Made by a program: the position numbers and the translations under genes. A stretch of 64,000 nucleotides of DNA from Pseudomonas wadenswilerensis (GTDB taxonomy: Bacteria; Pseudomonadota; Gammaproteobacteria; Pseudomonadales; Pseudomonadaceae), in assembly GCF_900497695.1 (NCBI RefSeq), contig NZ_UIDD01000005.1, forward strand, positions 62,001-126,000, written 5' to 3'. A model generated the notes under the pieces. The model saw nothing but the letters and a program-made list of their open reading frames with translations. It had not been told where the DNA came from and did not search any database. Shown here piece by piece: positions 51,348 through 61,091 of the stretch (position 1 is the first letter of the stretch; every line of letters starts with the position of its first letter).

Positions 51348-53503
51348 GCCTTGGTGGGCGTTTCGCTGAACGGCGTGCTGGCATCGGCGGTGATCACCTG
51401 CACGCTCAGGCGCGGGGTGGCCAGGTCCAGGCCGGCTTCATCGAGCTGACGCTTGAGCGCCAGGTTGAAGGCCCGCGACACTTCCCACTGTTTGATCGGC
51501 GCGGTCTTGAAACGCGCGCGCAGGATCGCCGAGCCCGACTCGAAGCTTTCCACGCCTTGCAGTTCAAGCGGCGACCAGATGTTGCGGCGCATCAGCGGGT
51601 CGTTGCGCATCTTCTGGCCGACATCGCGGATCAGGGTGATCGCCTGGTCGATGTTCATGCTGTGCGGGATGGCCACGCGGAAGATCGCGTAGCCGAACTC
51701 GCGCGAGTAGTTCTTGATGCTCTTGATCTCGCTGAACGGGATGGTGTGGACGATGCCGTCGATATCGCGCAGGCGCACGGTACGGATGGTCAGGCCTTCG
51801 ACCGTGCCCAGGTGGCCGCCGACATCGACGTAGTCGTCGATGGCCAGGGAGTCTTCGATGATGATGAACAGCCCGGTGATCAGGTCGGCGACCAGCGATT
51901 GCGCGCCAAAACCGATGGCCAGGCCGATGACACCGGCACCGGCCAGCAGCGGGGTGACGTTCATGCCCATGTTGGCCAGGGCGACGATCACCGCAATGAT
52001 GAAGATCGCCACGAACAGCACGTTGCGGATCAGCGGCATCATGGTTTGCGCGCGAGCATTGGCCAAGCCCTTGCGCGAGCGGGTCAGGGCGTGGTGCACG
52101 GCGGTGTCGGCGAGAATCCACACCAGCCAGGCGGCGATCAGGGTGCCGGCCAGGCCGAACAGGCGCACCGCCACTTCATGGCCTTCGCCTTCGGCAAATC
52201 CGATCAGCGAAAAGCCCCAGACGCGCAGGCCGAGTTCGATGAACACCAGCCAGATGGCCAGGTGCACCAGGGTGTAGGTAAAGCTCTTCAAGCGTTCCGA
52301 GTACACCGCCTGACGACGGTTGGCCCGCTGCGGCTTGAGCCCGTGGCGGCGCACCAGGCCGTTGATGACCATGCACAAAATCAGCAGCACCGTGCACATC
52401 AGTGACTGGCGCAGGGCGGTGCTGGTGTCGCCGGCGGAGATGAAGGTGGCGATCAGCGAGATCGCCACCAGCACCAGCGCCGGCAGGTACCAGAAGGTCC
52501 CGAGGATTTCGATGGTGTCGCTCAACGCCCGGCGGGTCAGGCGCCGTGACAGCGGCTGGTTGCGGATCAGGTGGGCGATGGGCCGGCGAAAGCGCAGGAT
52601 GAACAACCCGGTAGACAGCCCGGCAAGGATATTGGCCAGGGTTGCCAGGGTGTGCGACAGGTGATCGCCCAGGGCGCTGGCCATGCGCGGGTCGTTCATG
52701 GCCTCGCCGAAGGCGGCGAAGCTGCCGATCAGCCACAGCGGGCGAAAGGCCTGGTGGCGGAGAATGTGCAGGGCGCGATGGCGGTGCGGGCCGTCGAGCA
52801 AAGAGAAGGCGATGACGCAGATCGCCGAGAAGCAGGTACCCACCACCAGCGCGTAGGCCAGGACCATGGCCATCGACTTGCCCAGTGACGAGGGCAGGGC
52901 GAAGCTCAGGTACACGGTGATCACCAGCGCCACCAGCCAGGGCCCGAGCTTGCGCAGGGCGAAGCGCACCAGGTCCCAGGTCCGTGGATGTTGTGGCAGT
53001 TCTTCGGTGAGGCCGAAGCGCAGGCGGACCTGGTGGCCGACCCAGTTCAGGGCGTAGGCCAGCAGACTCCACAGGGCAATGATCGCGGCAAAGCCGAAGA
53101 GGATCGGCGGCCACTCGTGCCAGGGCACCAGGCGGGCGTCGAGCTCGATCTGCGCCAGCTCCAGTTCGCGGGTCCAGCGGTTGAACGGGCTGGCCTCGCC
53201 GCTGAACTGTTTTTCCAGCTCGTTGAAGGTGCTGCCGATCAGGCCCAGCACGCCTTGTTCGGCACTGGGTTGCGCCTGCTTGGTGCTGTCGCGCAGCTTT
53301 TTCAGATCGGCCAGCAGCTTGGCCCGTTGCTGGTCGTTCTCCAGGCTCTTGATCACTTCGTCCAGTGACTGGCCCAGGGGTTCTGTGGCTTCGGGCTGGG
53401 CCTTGCTGCCGCCACCGAGCAGGCCCGGCAGGCCGGCGGCGTGCGCTGGCGCAACCAAGAACAAGGGCAGAAGCAGGAGAATAACGCGGAAAAAGACAGG
53501 CAC
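51344..53503 (-). CDS. ybiO: Mechanosensitive ion channel (YbiO/MscM type)
   Basis: 719 residues. Signal peptide (LLLPLFLVAPAHAAG), periplasmic helical region (about 40-120), about ten membrane helices, and a MscS domain (about 530-690): pore helix VTPLLAGAGVIGLAIGFGAQSLVADLITGL and the beta domain (IDDYVDVGGHLGTVEGLTIRTVRLRDIDG). Such channels release solutes under hypo-osmotic stress. Convergent with the GntR gene, overlapping by 4 bases. The 54-aa membrane protein is encoded upstream on the same strand. Confidence 0.93.
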   Translation of the reverse strand: MPVFFRVILLLLPLFLVAPAHAAGLPGLLGGGSKAQPEATEPLGQSLDEVIKSLENDQQRAKLLADLKKLRDSTKQAQPSAEQGVLGLIGSTFNELEKQFSGEASPFNRWTRELELAQIELDARLVPWHEWPPILFGFAAIIALWSLLAYALNWVGHQVRLRFGLTEELPQHPRTWDLVRFALRKLGPWLVALVITVYLSFALPSSLGKSMAMVLAYALVVGTCFSAICVIAFSLLDGPHRHRALHILRHQAFRPLWLIGSFAAFGEAMNDPRMASALGDHLSHTLATLANILAGLSTGLFILRFRRPIAHLIRNQPLSRRLTRRALSDTIEILGTFWYLPALVLVAISLIATFISAGDTSTALRQSLMCTVLLILCMVINGLVRRHGLKPQRANRRQAVYSERLKSFTYTLVHLAIWLVFIELGLRVWGFSLIGFAEGEGHEVAVRLFGLAGTLIAAWLVWILADTAVHHALTRSRKGLANARAQTMMPLIRNVLFVAIFIIAVIVALANMGMNVTPLLAGAGVIGLAIGFGAQSLVADLITGLFIIIEDSLAIDDYVDVGGHLGTVEGLTIRTVRLRDIDGIVHTIPFSEIKSIKNYSREFGYAIFRVAIPHSMNIDQAITLIRDVGQKMRNDPLMRRNIWSPLELQGVESFESGSAILRARFKTAPIKQWEVSRAFNLALKRQLDEAGLDLATPRLSVQVITADASTPFSETPTKA

Positions 53504-53551
53504 CGGACAATCAACCTCAAAACGATCAATCGCCCGAGTGTAGTGTATTTG

Positions 53552-53716
53552 TCAGTTGAGTTTCTCGAGGATCTTCCAGCACATGATGCCGATCATGCCC
53601 AGGGTACCGACCCACATCATCAGTACACCGATATTGCGATCGCGCATGTTGAAGCCCACGGTCAGCAGGATCAGGCCGGCGATGACCGGAAGGAACAGAG
53701 AGGCAAAGGCTGACAT
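53552..53716 (-). CDS. Small membrane protein, 54 aa
   Basis: Short frame with two membrane helices: SLFLPVIAGLILLTVGF and IGVLMMWVGTLGMIGIMCW, joined by NMRDRN, and ending KILEKLN. AAGGA lies upstream of the ATG at 53716. Codon use is GC-rich in third positions like its neighbours. It sits 48 bases before ybiO on the same strand, so it may be co-transcribed. No named family recognised. Confidence 0.8.
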   Translation of the reverse strand: MSAFASLFLPVIAGLILLTVGFNMRDRNIGVLMMWVGTLGMIGIMCWKILEKLN

Positions 53717-53813
53717 GCGGCAAGGTCCTTACTTGAGAGTTATGGCTCAAGCATAGCGGGATTCGCCGGGGGGAGGGTTGATCGGGGTCAGGCTGGCGGG
53801 CCTCATCGCTGGC

Positions 53814-53861
53814 AAGCCAGCTCCCACAGGTTCGGCATGTGGGAGCTGGCTTGCCAGCGAT
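53814..53861. repeat. Compact REP pair
   Basis: CATCGCTGGCAAGCCAGCTC and TGTGGGAGCTGGCTTGCCAG with only a 13-base spacer region, giving the shortest pair in the window. Fifteen bases after it the leftward apeB gene ends. Confidence 0.9.
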
Positions 53862-53876
53862 GCAGGCGCCGCGCAG

Positions 53877-55166
53877 TTACGGCAGGTCGCGGCTGCGATA
53901 GAACGCCGTCAGCACCTTGACCAGGTGCGCCAGGTCATGGCTGCCGCACAGCTCGCGGATCGAGTGCATGGCGAAGGTCGGCAGGCCGATATCGACGGTG
54001 CGCACGCCCAGGTGGCTGGCGGTGATCGGGCCGATGGTCGAGCCGCAGCCCATGTCGCTGCGCACCACGAAGCTCTGCACCGGCACTTCCTCGGCCATGC
54101 ACAGGTGGCGGAAGAAGCCGGCGGTTTCGCTGTTGGTGGCGTAGCGCTGGTTGTTGTTGACCTTGATCACCGGGCCGGCATTGAGCTTGGGGCCGTGATT
54201 GCCGTCGTGCTTGTCGGCGTAGTTGGGGTGCACGCCGTGGGCGTTGTCGGCCGAGACCAGCAGCGAGCGCTGGATCGCGCGGACAAAGTCGTCGCCGTCG
54301 GGCAGCAGGCGGCGCAGGGTCTGTTCGAGCATCGGGCCGTCGGCGCCACAGGCCGAGCAAGAGCCCACCTCTTCGTGGTCGTTGCACACCAGCACGCAGG
54401 TTTCATCGCTGTCGGCAGTGAGCAGTGCCTGCAGGCCGGCATAACAGGACAGCAGATTGTCCAGGCGGGCGCCGGCAATGAACTCGCCGTGCAGGCCGAT
54501 CAGGGCGGCGCTCTGGGTATCGTAGAAACTCAGTTCGTAGTCCAGCACCACATCGGCGTTCAGGCCGTGCTCACGGGCCAGTTGGTCGGTAAGCAGGGCG
54601 CGGAAATCGACGCGCTCGTCACCGGCGACCTGGGCCAGGATCGGCGGCAGTTCGGTCTGCGGGTTGATCGCCCAGCCTTCGTTGGCGGTGCGGTTGAGGT
54701 GGATCGCCAGGTTCGGGATCACCGCGATCGGCAGCTTGAAATCGACCAGCTGGCTTTCGACTTTGCCGTCACGGCGGAAGGTTACCCGCCCGGCCAGCGA
54801 CAGGTCACGGTCGAACCACGGTGCGAGCAGGGCGCCGCCGTAGACTTCCACGCCCAGTTGCCAGAAGCCCTGGCGTTGCAGCTCGGGCTGTGGCTTGACC
54901 CGCAGGCACGGGCTGTCGGTGTGGGCGCCGACCAGGCGGATACCGTCGAGCAGCGGCGAGTGACGGCCGAGCTTGAAGGCAATGATCGAGGAATCGTTGC
55001 GGGTCAGGTAGTAGCGACCGCCGGCCACGGTGGCCCAGCTGTCGCGCTCGTCCAGGCGCTGGTAACCGGCGGCATCGAGGCGCTGGGCCAGGGCGGCGGT
55101 GGCATGGAACGGCGTAGGGGAGGCCTTGAGGAAGTCGATCAGGCCTTGATTCAGTGCATCGCGCAT
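53877..55166 (-). CDS. apeB: M18-family aminopeptidase
   Basis: 429 residues, the usual M18 length. Zinc ligands are in the expected motifs: [11 protein letters not shown] (His, Asp), NDHEEVG (Glu pair), [12 protein letters not shown], and [23 protein letters not shown]. It is a cytoplasmic metallo-aminopeptidase acting on N-terminal residues, often acidic ones in this family. The start ATG at 55166 follows GGAG with seven-base spacing. Confidence 0.95.
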   Translation of the reverse strand: MRDALNQGLIDFLKASPTPFHATAALAQRLDAAGYQRLDERDSWATVAGGRYYLTRNDSSIIAFKLGRHSPLLDGIRLVGAHTDSPCLRVKPQPELQRQGFWQLGVEVYGGALLAPWFDRDLSLAGRVTFRRDGKVESQLVDFKLPIAVIPNLAIHLNRTANEGWAINPQTELPPILAQVAGDERVDFRALLTDQLAREHGLNADVVLDYELSFYDTQSAALIGLHGEFIAGARLDNLLSCYAGLQALLTADSDETCVLVCNDHEEVGSCSACGADGPMLEQTLRRLLPDGDDFVRAIQRSLLVSADNAHGVHPNYADKHDGNHGPKLNAGPVIKVNNNQRYATNSETAGFFRHLCMAEEVPVQSFVVRSDMGCGSTIGPITASHLGVRTVDIGLPTFAMHSIRELCGSHDLAHLVKVLTAFYRSRDLP

Positions 55167-55205
55167 AGGTCACTCCAGACAGCAGTGGCGGCATTTTAGC
55201 GGGTG

Positions 55206-55289
55206 AGCTGCAAGCTGCAAGCTGCAAGAGGCGGCGCAACTCGATGCAGGGTGACTGCTTGAAGCTTGAAGCTTGAAGCTTGAAGCTTG
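55206..55289. repeat. Heptad tandem repeats in inverted orientation
   Basis: Three copies of GCTGCAA (55206-55228) and, 28 bases later, four copies of GCTTGAA plus a partial copy (55257-55289). The two blocks are near-complementary (one mismatch per heptad), so they can fold into a hairpin. It lies between apeB and rluA. Repeats of this kind are known in Pseudomonas intergenic DNA. Confidence 0.85.
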
Positions 55290-55301
55290 CCGCTGGCGCC
55301 G

Positions 55302-55937
55302 TCAGAACGGCGCCGGACACTCGAAGCGCAGCCGCTCCCCGGAAACCGGATGGGTAAAGCTCAGCATGCTCGCATGCAGGCACAGCCGCTCATGGGCCGC
55401 CAGCGCCTCGGGATAGGCATACAGGCGATCGCCCAGCAGCGGGTGACCGATCGACAGCATGTGTACACGCAACTGGTGCGAGCGCCCGGTGATCGGCGTC
55501 AGCTCAACCCGGCAATGATCGCCACAACGCTCGACGATGCGCCAGAAGGTCAGGGCATGCTTGCCTTGCTCATGGTCGACCACGTGCCGCGGCTTGGTCG
55601 GCGGGTCGTAGCGCAGCGGCAGGTCGATGCTGCCGCTGTCCAGCGCCGGCTGGCCCCAGCACAAGGCGGTGTAGGCCTTCTCGGTTTCGCGGTCGTGAAA
55701 CTGGCGGGACAGTTCGCGGTGACTGTCGGCGTCGCGGGCCAGGAGGATGATCCCCGAGGTTTCCCAGTCCAGGCGGTGGACGATCAGGGCATCGGGGTAG
55801 CCGTTTTCCTGCAGGCGGGTGATCAGGCAATCCTTGTTGTCTTCGGCCCGGCCCGGCACGGACAGCAGCAGGGTCGGCTTGTTGACCACCAGGATGGCGT
55901 CATCTTCATGCAGGATGTGAACGTTGGACAGCGGCAT
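55302..55937 (-). CDS. rluA: rRNA/tRNA pseudouridine synthase RluA
   Basis: 211 residues. It matches E. coli RluA, including NKPTLLLSVPGR, the catalytic motif HRLDWETSG (Asp nucleophile), and PITGRSHQLRVHM, GHPLLGDRLYA. RluA makes pseudouridine 746 in 23S rRNA and 32 in some tRNAs. Start at the ATG at 55937, after GGAA; a TTG four codons earlier is less likely. Transcribed in the same direction as minCDE, with a REP pair between. Confidence 0.95.
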   Translation of the reverse strand: MPLSNVHILHEDDAILVVNKPTLLLSVPGRAEDNKDCLITRLQENGYPDALIVHRLDWETSGIILLARDADSHRELSRQFHDRETEKAYTALCWGQPALDSGSIDLPLRYDPPTKPRHVVDHEQGKHALTFWRIVERCGDHCRVELTPITGRSHQLRVHMLSIGHPLLGDRLYAYPEALAAHERLCLHASMLSFTHPVSGERLRFECPAPF

Positions 55938-55954
55938 TGCGTGTTCCAAAATAG

Positions 55955-56029
55955 TTGTGGGAGCGGGCTTGCCCCGCGATGCGATGTGACTGACAGATCG
56001 CTATCGCGGGGCAAGCCCGCTCCCACAGG
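55955..56029. repeat. REP pair, second family
   Basis: Arms GTGGGAGCGGGCTTGCCCCG and CGGGGCAAGCCCGCTCCCAC: the core is GCGGGCTTGCCCCGC instead of GCTGGCTTGCCAGC. It lies between minE and rluA. Confidence 0.9.
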
Positions 56030-56045
56030 GTGCCGGAAAACGCTA

Positions 56046-56300
56046 TCAGCGATCGGGCAGGGTGATGTTGAGTTCCAGGATCGAGCAGCTGCCCTGGTTT
56101 TCCAGAGCGACCTGCACATCATCGGAGCCGATGTTGACGTACTTGCGGATCACTTCCACCAGTTCCTTCTGCAGGGCTGGCAGGTAGTCCGGAGTACTGC
56201 GCTGACCGCGCTCGTGCGCCACGATGATCTGTAGACGCTCTTTCGCGACCGAGGCGGTGCTTACTTTTTTGCTGGCACGAAAGAAGTCAAAAAGGTTCAT
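56046..56300 (-). CDS. minE: Cell division topological specificity factor MinE
   Basis: 84 residues. The N-terminal membrane-targeting and MinD-binding region ([32 protein letters not shown]) and the dimeric topology domain ([15 protein letters not shown]). It stimulates MinD ATPase and drives pole-to-pole oscillation, keeping MinC from mid-cell. Last gene of minCDE, 3 bases after minD. Confidence 0.97.
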   Translation of the reverse strand: MNLFDFFRASKKVSTASVAKERLQIIVAHERGQRSTPDYLPALQKELVEVIRKYVNIGSDDVQVALENQGSCSILELNITLPDR

Positions 56301-56303
56301 TGG

Positions 56304-57116
56304 TTAGTTGCCTCCAAACAGGCGCTCGAAGAATCCCTTCTTCTTCACATCAAGGAACCGATGTTCCACGTTTTTGCCCAGCAGGCGGTCAACGGTATCG
56401 CTATAGGCCTGGCCAGCATCGCTCTGGTCGTCAAGAATCACCGGTACACCCTGGTTGGATGCCTTGAGCACCGCCTGGGATTCCGGAATAACACCCAGCA
56501 GGGCCACCGAGAGGATTTCCTTGACGTCTTCGACGCCGAGCATTTCGCCCTGGCTGACGCGCTCCGGGTGGTAGCGGGTGATCAGCAGGTGCTCCTTGAT
56601 CGGGTCTTCGTTGCGTTCGGCGCGGCGCGATTTGCTCGCCAGCAGGCCCAGCATACGGTCCGAGTCACGTACCGAGGAGACTTCCGGGTTGGTCACGACG
56701 ATCGCTTCGTCCGCGAAGTACATGGCCAGGTGGGCGCCTTTCTCGATACCGGCCGGCGAGTCGCAGACCACGTATTCGAAGTCCTCTTTGAGCTGCATCA
56801 GGACTTTTTCCACGCCTTCCTGGGTCAGCGCGTCCTTGTCGCGGGTCTGGCTGGCGGCCAGCACGTAGAGGTTCTCAAGGCGCTTGTCCTTGATCAGCGC
56901 TTGCTGCAGGTTGGCTTCGCCGTTGACCACGTTGACGAAGTCGTACACCACGCGGCGTTCGCAGCCCATGATCAGGTCAAGGTTACGCAGGCCGACGTCG
57001 AAGTCGACGATGACAGTCTTGTGGCCGCGCAGTGCGAGGCCGGTACCAATAGCGGCGCTGGTGGTGGTCTTACCCACACCACCCTTGCCGGATGTAACCA
57101 CGAGAATCTTGGCCAA
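56304..57116 (-). CDS. minD: Septum site-determining ATPase MinD
   Basis: 270 residues. Deviant Walker A GKGGVGKTT (about 10-18), VVCDSPAGIE, and the C-terminal amphipathic membrane helix KKGFFERLFGG. It cycles between membrane and cytoplasm with ATP and recruits MinC and MinE. The start codon is TTG (57116), with AGGGG at good spacing; the protein still opens MAKILVVTSGKGG. MinC lies 97 bases upstream. Confidence 0.97.
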   Translation of the reverse strand: MAKILVVTSGKGGVGKTTTSAAIGTGLALRGHKTVIVDFDVGLRNLDLIMGCERRVVYDFVNVVNGEANLQQALIKDKRLENLYVLAASQTRDKDALTQEGVEKVLMQLKEDFEYVVCDSPAGIEKGAHLAMYFADEAIVVTNPEVSSVRDSDRMLGLLASKSRRAERNEDPIKEHLLITRYHPERVSQGEMLGVEDVKEILSVALLGVIPESQAVLKASNQGVPVILDDQSDAGQAYSDTVDRLLGKNVEHRFLDVKKKGFFERLFGGN

Positions 57117-57213
57117 GGTGTTTCACCCCTAAAGAAAAGGACGTCGAGTCCCTAAAAATACAAAAAACGGCAACATCAAAAAAAGTTGCGCAGAAAATGG
57201 CGGCAAGTATCCG

Positions 57214-57963
57214 TTAAAGACGGGTGATGTTCAACACGTCACCGGACAGGCTGACCTGCACCCCGGCCCCCCACAGCGGATCGCGGCGCAAGTCCTCGGA
57301 GACCTTGTATTGCCCGGCGATCGAGACCATCTCGGCGGTCAGCTGCTGGCAGAAGATCCGCGCGCGGGTGTTGCCCTTGATCCCGGCCAGTGCCCGTCCT
57401 CGCATTGCACCGTACACATGGATGTTGCCATCGGCGAGAAGTTCCGCCCCCGGGCTGACCGACGACACCACGACCAGGTCGCCGCCCTGGGCGTAGATCT
57501 GCTGGCCACCACGTACTGGCGTGGTGATGATCTTGGTCGGGCGGATGGACGGTTCCGGCGGGGGCGGCGGTGCTGGCGCAGGCTCGGGCTTCTTCACTTC
57601 CGGCTCTGGCTCCAGCGGCCGCTCACGGGCGCCGGACGGTGGCAGCACCGGCAGGTCGATGGCGATCGCTGCGGCGATGTCTTCGATACGGCTGGCGCGG
57701 ATGGCCAGGGTGCGCAGGCCGTGATGGCGGCAGACGCGCATCAGCCCGGGCAGGTCGACCGCGCCTTCGCCGGCCGGGAGCTTGTCCAGGGCCAGCACCA
57801 GCGGGGTGTTACTGAAGAAATTCGGTGCCTGGGCCACCTTGGCCGCCAACTGCCGGTCGAGGCCTTCGAGGTTGTTCCGGGCAAGCTCGAGCACGGTAAT
57901 GGCGAGCATGCTGCCCTTGAGCTGGAACACGGGGTCTTGGTCTGGCGTTTGGGATTGGCTCAT
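57214..57963 (-). CDS. minC: Septum formation inhibitor MinC
   Basis: 249 residues. N-terminal FtsZ-inhibiting domain (about 1-105), a proline-rich linker ([20 protein letters not shown]), and the C-terminal beta-helical dimer domain ([32 protein letters not shown]). It blocks FtsZ assembly away from mid-cell. I use the ATG at 57963 as in P. aeruginosa MinC; the ATG at 57972 would add three residues. First gene of the min operon, divergent from lpxL. Confidence 0.96.
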   Translation of the reverse strand: MSQSQTPDQDPVFQLKGSMLAITVLELARNNLEGLDRQLAAKVAQAPNFFSNTPLVLALDKLPAGEGAVDLPGLMRVCRHHGLRTLAIRASRIEDIAAAIAIDLPVLPPSGARERPLEPEPEVKKPEPAPAPPPPPEPSIRPTKIITTPVRGGQQIYAQGGDLVVVSSVSPGAELLADGNIHVYGAMRGRALAGIKGNTRARIFCQQLTAEMVSIAGQYKVSEDLRRDPLWGAGVQVSLSGDVLNITRL

Positions 57964-58084
57964 GGTCTGCATTAGGGCGGCTTGTTACGAAAAAGTGCCC
58001 AGACTTATAACGAGAACACCGGTTGGCCGCAACCCGTGCCGAACCGTTGTAGAATGCCCGGCCCTTGTCTTTCCGGAATCTTTA

Positions 58085-59017
58085 ATGGATCGCCCGCGTT
58101 TTCGTCGTTACTTTCTGCACCCGCGCTTCTGGCTGCTGTGGCTGGGACTGGGCCTGCTGTGGCTGATCGTGCAGCTGCCGTACCGGGCATTGCTGGTGAT
58201 CGGCCGTGCCCTGGGGGCGCTGATGTACCGGGTGGCCGGCGAGCGCCGCTACATTGCGGCGCGCAACCTGGAACTGTGTTTCCCCGAACTACCGTCCGTC
58301 GAACGGCAGCGTCTGCTCAAGGAAAATTTCGCTTCCACCGGCATCGCCTTCTTCGAAATGGCCATGAGCTGGTGGTGGCCAAAGGCCCGCTTGGCGCGCC
58401 TGGCGCACATCGAAGGGCTGGAACACCTGCAGGCTGCCCAGCGTGATGGCCAGGGTGCCATTCTCATGGCCCTGCACTTCACCACCCTGGAGATCGGCGC
58501 CGCACTGCTGGGCCAGGAACATACCATCGACGGCATGTACCGCGAGCACGGCAACCCGGTGTTCGATTTCATCCAGCGTCGGGGCCGCGAGCGGCACAAC
58601 CTCGATTCGCTGGCGGTGGAGCGTGAGGACGTGCGCGGCATGCTCAAGCTGCTGCGCGCCGGACGCGCCATCTGGTACGCACCCGACCAGGACTACGGTG
58701 CCAAGCAGAGCCTGTTCGTGCCGCTGTTCGGTATCGAGGCGGCGACCGTTACCGCCACCACCAAGTTTGCCCGGCTGGGCAGGGCGCGGGTGATTCCCTT
58801 CACCCAGCAGCGCCTGGCCGACGGCAGCGGTTACCGGCTGGTGATTCATCCGCCGCTTGCGGACTTCCCCGGCGAGACCGAAGAGGCCGATTGCCTGCGC
58901 ATCAATCAGTGGATTGAAGCTGCGCTGCGCGAGTGTCCGGAGCAGTACTTGTGGGCGCACCGGCGCTTCAAGTCGCGGCCCCCGGGGGCGCCCAAGCTCT
59001 ACGAAAAACGGCGTTGA
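58085..59017 (+). CDS. lpxL: Lipid A lauroyl-type acyltransferase (LpxL/HtrB family)
   Basis: 310 residues. N-terminal membrane helix (about 15-38), HX4E catalytic motif HFTTLE (about 136-141), and the family segment RAGRAIWYAPDQDYG. It adds a secondary acyl chain to lipid A at the inner face of the cytoplasmic membrane. GGAATC precedes the ATG. Divergent from minC. The identity of the acyl chain is not readable. Confidence 0.94.
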   Translation: MDRPRFRRYFLHPRFWLLWLGLGLLWLIVQLPYRALLVIGRALGALMYRVAGERRYIAARNLELCFPELPSVERQRLLKENFASTGIAFFEMAMSWWWPKARLARLAHIEGLEHLQAAQRDGQGAILMALHFTTLEIGAALLGQEHTIDGMYREHGNPVFDFIQRRGRERHNLDSLAVEREDVRGMLKLLRAGRAIWYAPDQDYGAKQSLFVPLFGIEAATVTATTKFARLGRARVIPFTQQRLADGSGYRLVIHPPLADFPGETEEADCLRINQWIEAALRECPEQYLWAHRRFKSRPPGAPKLYEKRR

Positions 59018-59021
59018 GGCT

Positions 59022-59092
59022 ATCGCTGGCAAGCCAGCTCCCACAGGGTCGAGCCAGCCCTGAACCTGTGGGAGCCGGCCTTGCCGGCGATA
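59022..59092. repeat. REP pair (BIME)
   Basis: TATCGCTGGCAAGCCAGCTC and TGTGGGAGCCGGCCTTGCCG, four bases after the lpxL stop and before the patatin gene. Confidence 0.9.
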
Positions 59093-59120
59093 GGGGCGAC
59101 ACAATTGGCGGGAGGAACCC

Positions 59121-60281
59121 ATGGCAGCAAAACCGATCACCGGCTTGATCCTCTCCGGCGGTGGCGCCCGCGCTGCCTACCAGGTCGGTGTGCTGGCCGG
59201 CATCGCCGACCTGCTGCCGCCGGGCGCGGCCAATCCCTTCCCGGTGATCGTCGGCACCTCGGCGGGCGCCATCAATGCCGTGACCCTGGCCAGCGGCGCC
59301 TTGCACTTTGCCGACGCAATCCGCCGCCTGACCAGCTTCTGGCAGGGCTTTCGCAGCCATCAGGTGCTGCGCAGCGACTGGCCTGGGGTAATCCGCCAGG
59401 CCAGCCGCTTCGTCGGCCATAGCCTGCTCGGCCTCGGCGCACCGGTGCCGGTGGCGCTGCTCGACAGCTCACCCTTGCGCAAGCTGCTCAGCGAACACCT
59501 GGACATGAACGGCATCGGCCACGCCATCGAGCAACAGCACTTGCGTGCCGTGGCGGTGACGGCCTTCGGTTACGAATCCGGCCAGGCGGTGACCTTCTAC
59601 CAGGGCAGAGGCGCCATCGACCCCTGGCTGCGCCACCGGCGTATCGGCCTGCCGACCCGCCTGAGCGTCGAGCACCTGCTGGCAAGTTCGGCGATCCCGT
59701 TGCTGTTCGCGCCGGTCAAGCTCGGTGAGGAGTTCTTCGGTGACGGTGCGGTGCGCCAGTCGGCGCCGATCAGCCCGGCGCTGCATCTAGGGGCCAGCCG
59801 GGTGCTGGTGGTCGGGGTCAGCGGCAACCCGCAGCGGCCCAATGAAGGCGAGATGCGCCAGCGCATCTTCAGCGGTCAGCAACCGAGCCTGGCGCAGATC
59901 GGCGGGCACATGCTCAACAGCACCTTCATTGACAGCCTGGAAGACGATATCGAACTGCTGCAGCGGCTCAATCATCTCAGCCACCTGATGCCCGAGCACC
60001 TGGAACGCCGGCGCCTGGGCCTGGCGCCGGTCGAGGTGCTGGTCGTCGCGCCCAGCCAGCCATTGGACGAGATCGCCGCCCGCCACCGGCGTGAATTGCC
60101 GGCCGCCCTGCGCCTGTTCCTGCGCGGCCCGGGAGCGACCAAAACCAGTGGCGCCGGGGTGCTCAGCTACCTGCTGTTCGAAGCCGGTTACTGCTGCGAG
60201 CTGATCGAGCTGGGGCGCCGCGACGCGCTGGCCAAGCGCCGCGAACTGTGTAGCTTTCTCGGCCTGCCGCCGCTTGCCTAG
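59121..60281 (+). CDS. Patatin-like phospholipase
   Basis: 386 residues. Oxyanion motif SGGGARAAYQ (about 12-21), nucleophile GTSAG (Ser 47) and catalytic Asp in FFGDGAVRQ (about 208), with a DUF3336-type C-terminal region. These are Ser-Asp dyad lipid acyl hydrolases. No signal peptide, so cytoplasmic. GGGAGG precedes the ATG. Six bases separate its stop from the convergent mlaA gene. Confidence 0.93.
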   Translation: MAAKPITGLILSGGGARAAYQVGVLAGIADLLPPGAANPFPVIVGTSAGAINAVTLASGALHFADAIRRLTSFWQGFRSHQVLRSDWPGVIRQASRFVGHSLLGLGAPVPVALLDSSPLRKLLSEHLDMNGIGHAIEQQHLRAVAVTAFGYESGQAVTFYQGRGAIDPWLRHRRIGLPTRLSVEHLLASSAIPLLFAPVKLGEEFFGDGAVRQSAPISPALHLGASRVLVVGVSGNPQRPNEGEMRQRIFSGQQPSLAQIGGHMLNSTFIDSLEDDIELLQRLNHLSHLMPEHLERRRLGLAPVEVLVVAPSQPLDEIAARHRRELPAALRLFLRGPGATKTSGAGVLSYLLFEAGYCCELIELGRRDALAKRRELCSFLGLPPLA

Positions 60282-60287
60282 AACAGC

Positions 60288-61091
60288 TTACTCGGCGATC
60301 TGCAGCTTGCGCGCCTCGGTGTAGACGTAGCGCACCTTCTCGTACTCGAACGGCGAGTTCAGCTGGCCATAACGGAAGCTGGTGGTGTAGCGCTTGTCGA
60401 CACCCCGCAATATCCAGACTTCCGGATGATTGCTGCTGACTTCGGCAACGTTGAGGAAGTTGATCCAGTTCTCGGCGCTGTAGTCCACCGCCAGGCCCCC
60501 GGTATCGCGCAGGTTCGACGGACCGAGGATCGGCAGCATCAGGTACGGGCCATCCGGCACGCCATAGAAACCCAGGGTCTGGCCGAAGTCTTCGCTCTGG
60601 TGCGGCAGGCCCATCTTGCTCGCCGGGTCCCACAGGCCGGCAACGCCGATGGTGGTGTTGAGCAGCAGCCGCGCGGTGATTTCCATCGAGCGTTTGCCCT
60701 TGAACTGCAACAGGCTGTTGAGCAGGTTGGGCACGTCGCCAACGTTGCTGAAGAAGTTGCTCACGCCGGTACGCACGAAGTGCGGGGTGATGTAGCGGTA
60801 GCCGTTGACTACCGGCAGGAATACCCATTGGTCAAAGCGGTAGTTGAAGTGATAAATCCTGCGGTTCATCGACTCGAGCGGGTCATAGACGTTCAGCGCC
60901 GCCAGGGTCGAGCGTTCGAATTCGCGCTGGTCCAGGCCCGGGTTGAATTTCAGTTCCTTGAGCGGTTCGGTGAAGCCATCGGTATCGACCTTGTCGGCTT
61001 CGATGACGCTGGCGCGCGGCGCGGTTTCTTCGGCTGCCTGGGCCAGGCCGCTGGCCAGCAGCGCGCTAATAATCAGTAGGCGTTTAACCAC
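60288..61091 (-). CDS. mlaA: MlaA (VacJ) phospholipid-transport protein
   Basis: 267 residues. Family motifs VYDPLESMNRRIYHFNYRFDQ and GVPDGPYLMLPILGPSNLRDTGG. MlaA forms an outer membrane ring with porins and passes mislocalised phospholipids to MlaC. The signal peptide ends GLAQA-A with no lipobox Cys, so it is not a typical lipoprotein. It overlaps the upstream alpha/beta hydrolase gene by 8 bases, and is the second gene of the pair. Confidence 0.94.
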   Translation of the reverse strand: MVKRLLIISALLASGLAQAAEETAPRASVIEADKVDTDGFTEPLKELKFNPGLDQREFERSTLAALNVYDPLESMNRRIYHFNYRFDQWVFLPVVNGYRYITPHFVRTGVSNFFSNVGDVPNLLNSLLQFKGKRSMEITARLLLNTTIGVAGLWDPASKMGLPHQSEDFGQTLGFYGVPDGPYLMLPILGPSNLRDTGGLAVDYSAENWINFLNVAEVSSNHPEVWILRGVDKRYTTSFRYGQLNSPFEYEKVRYVYTEARKLQIAE

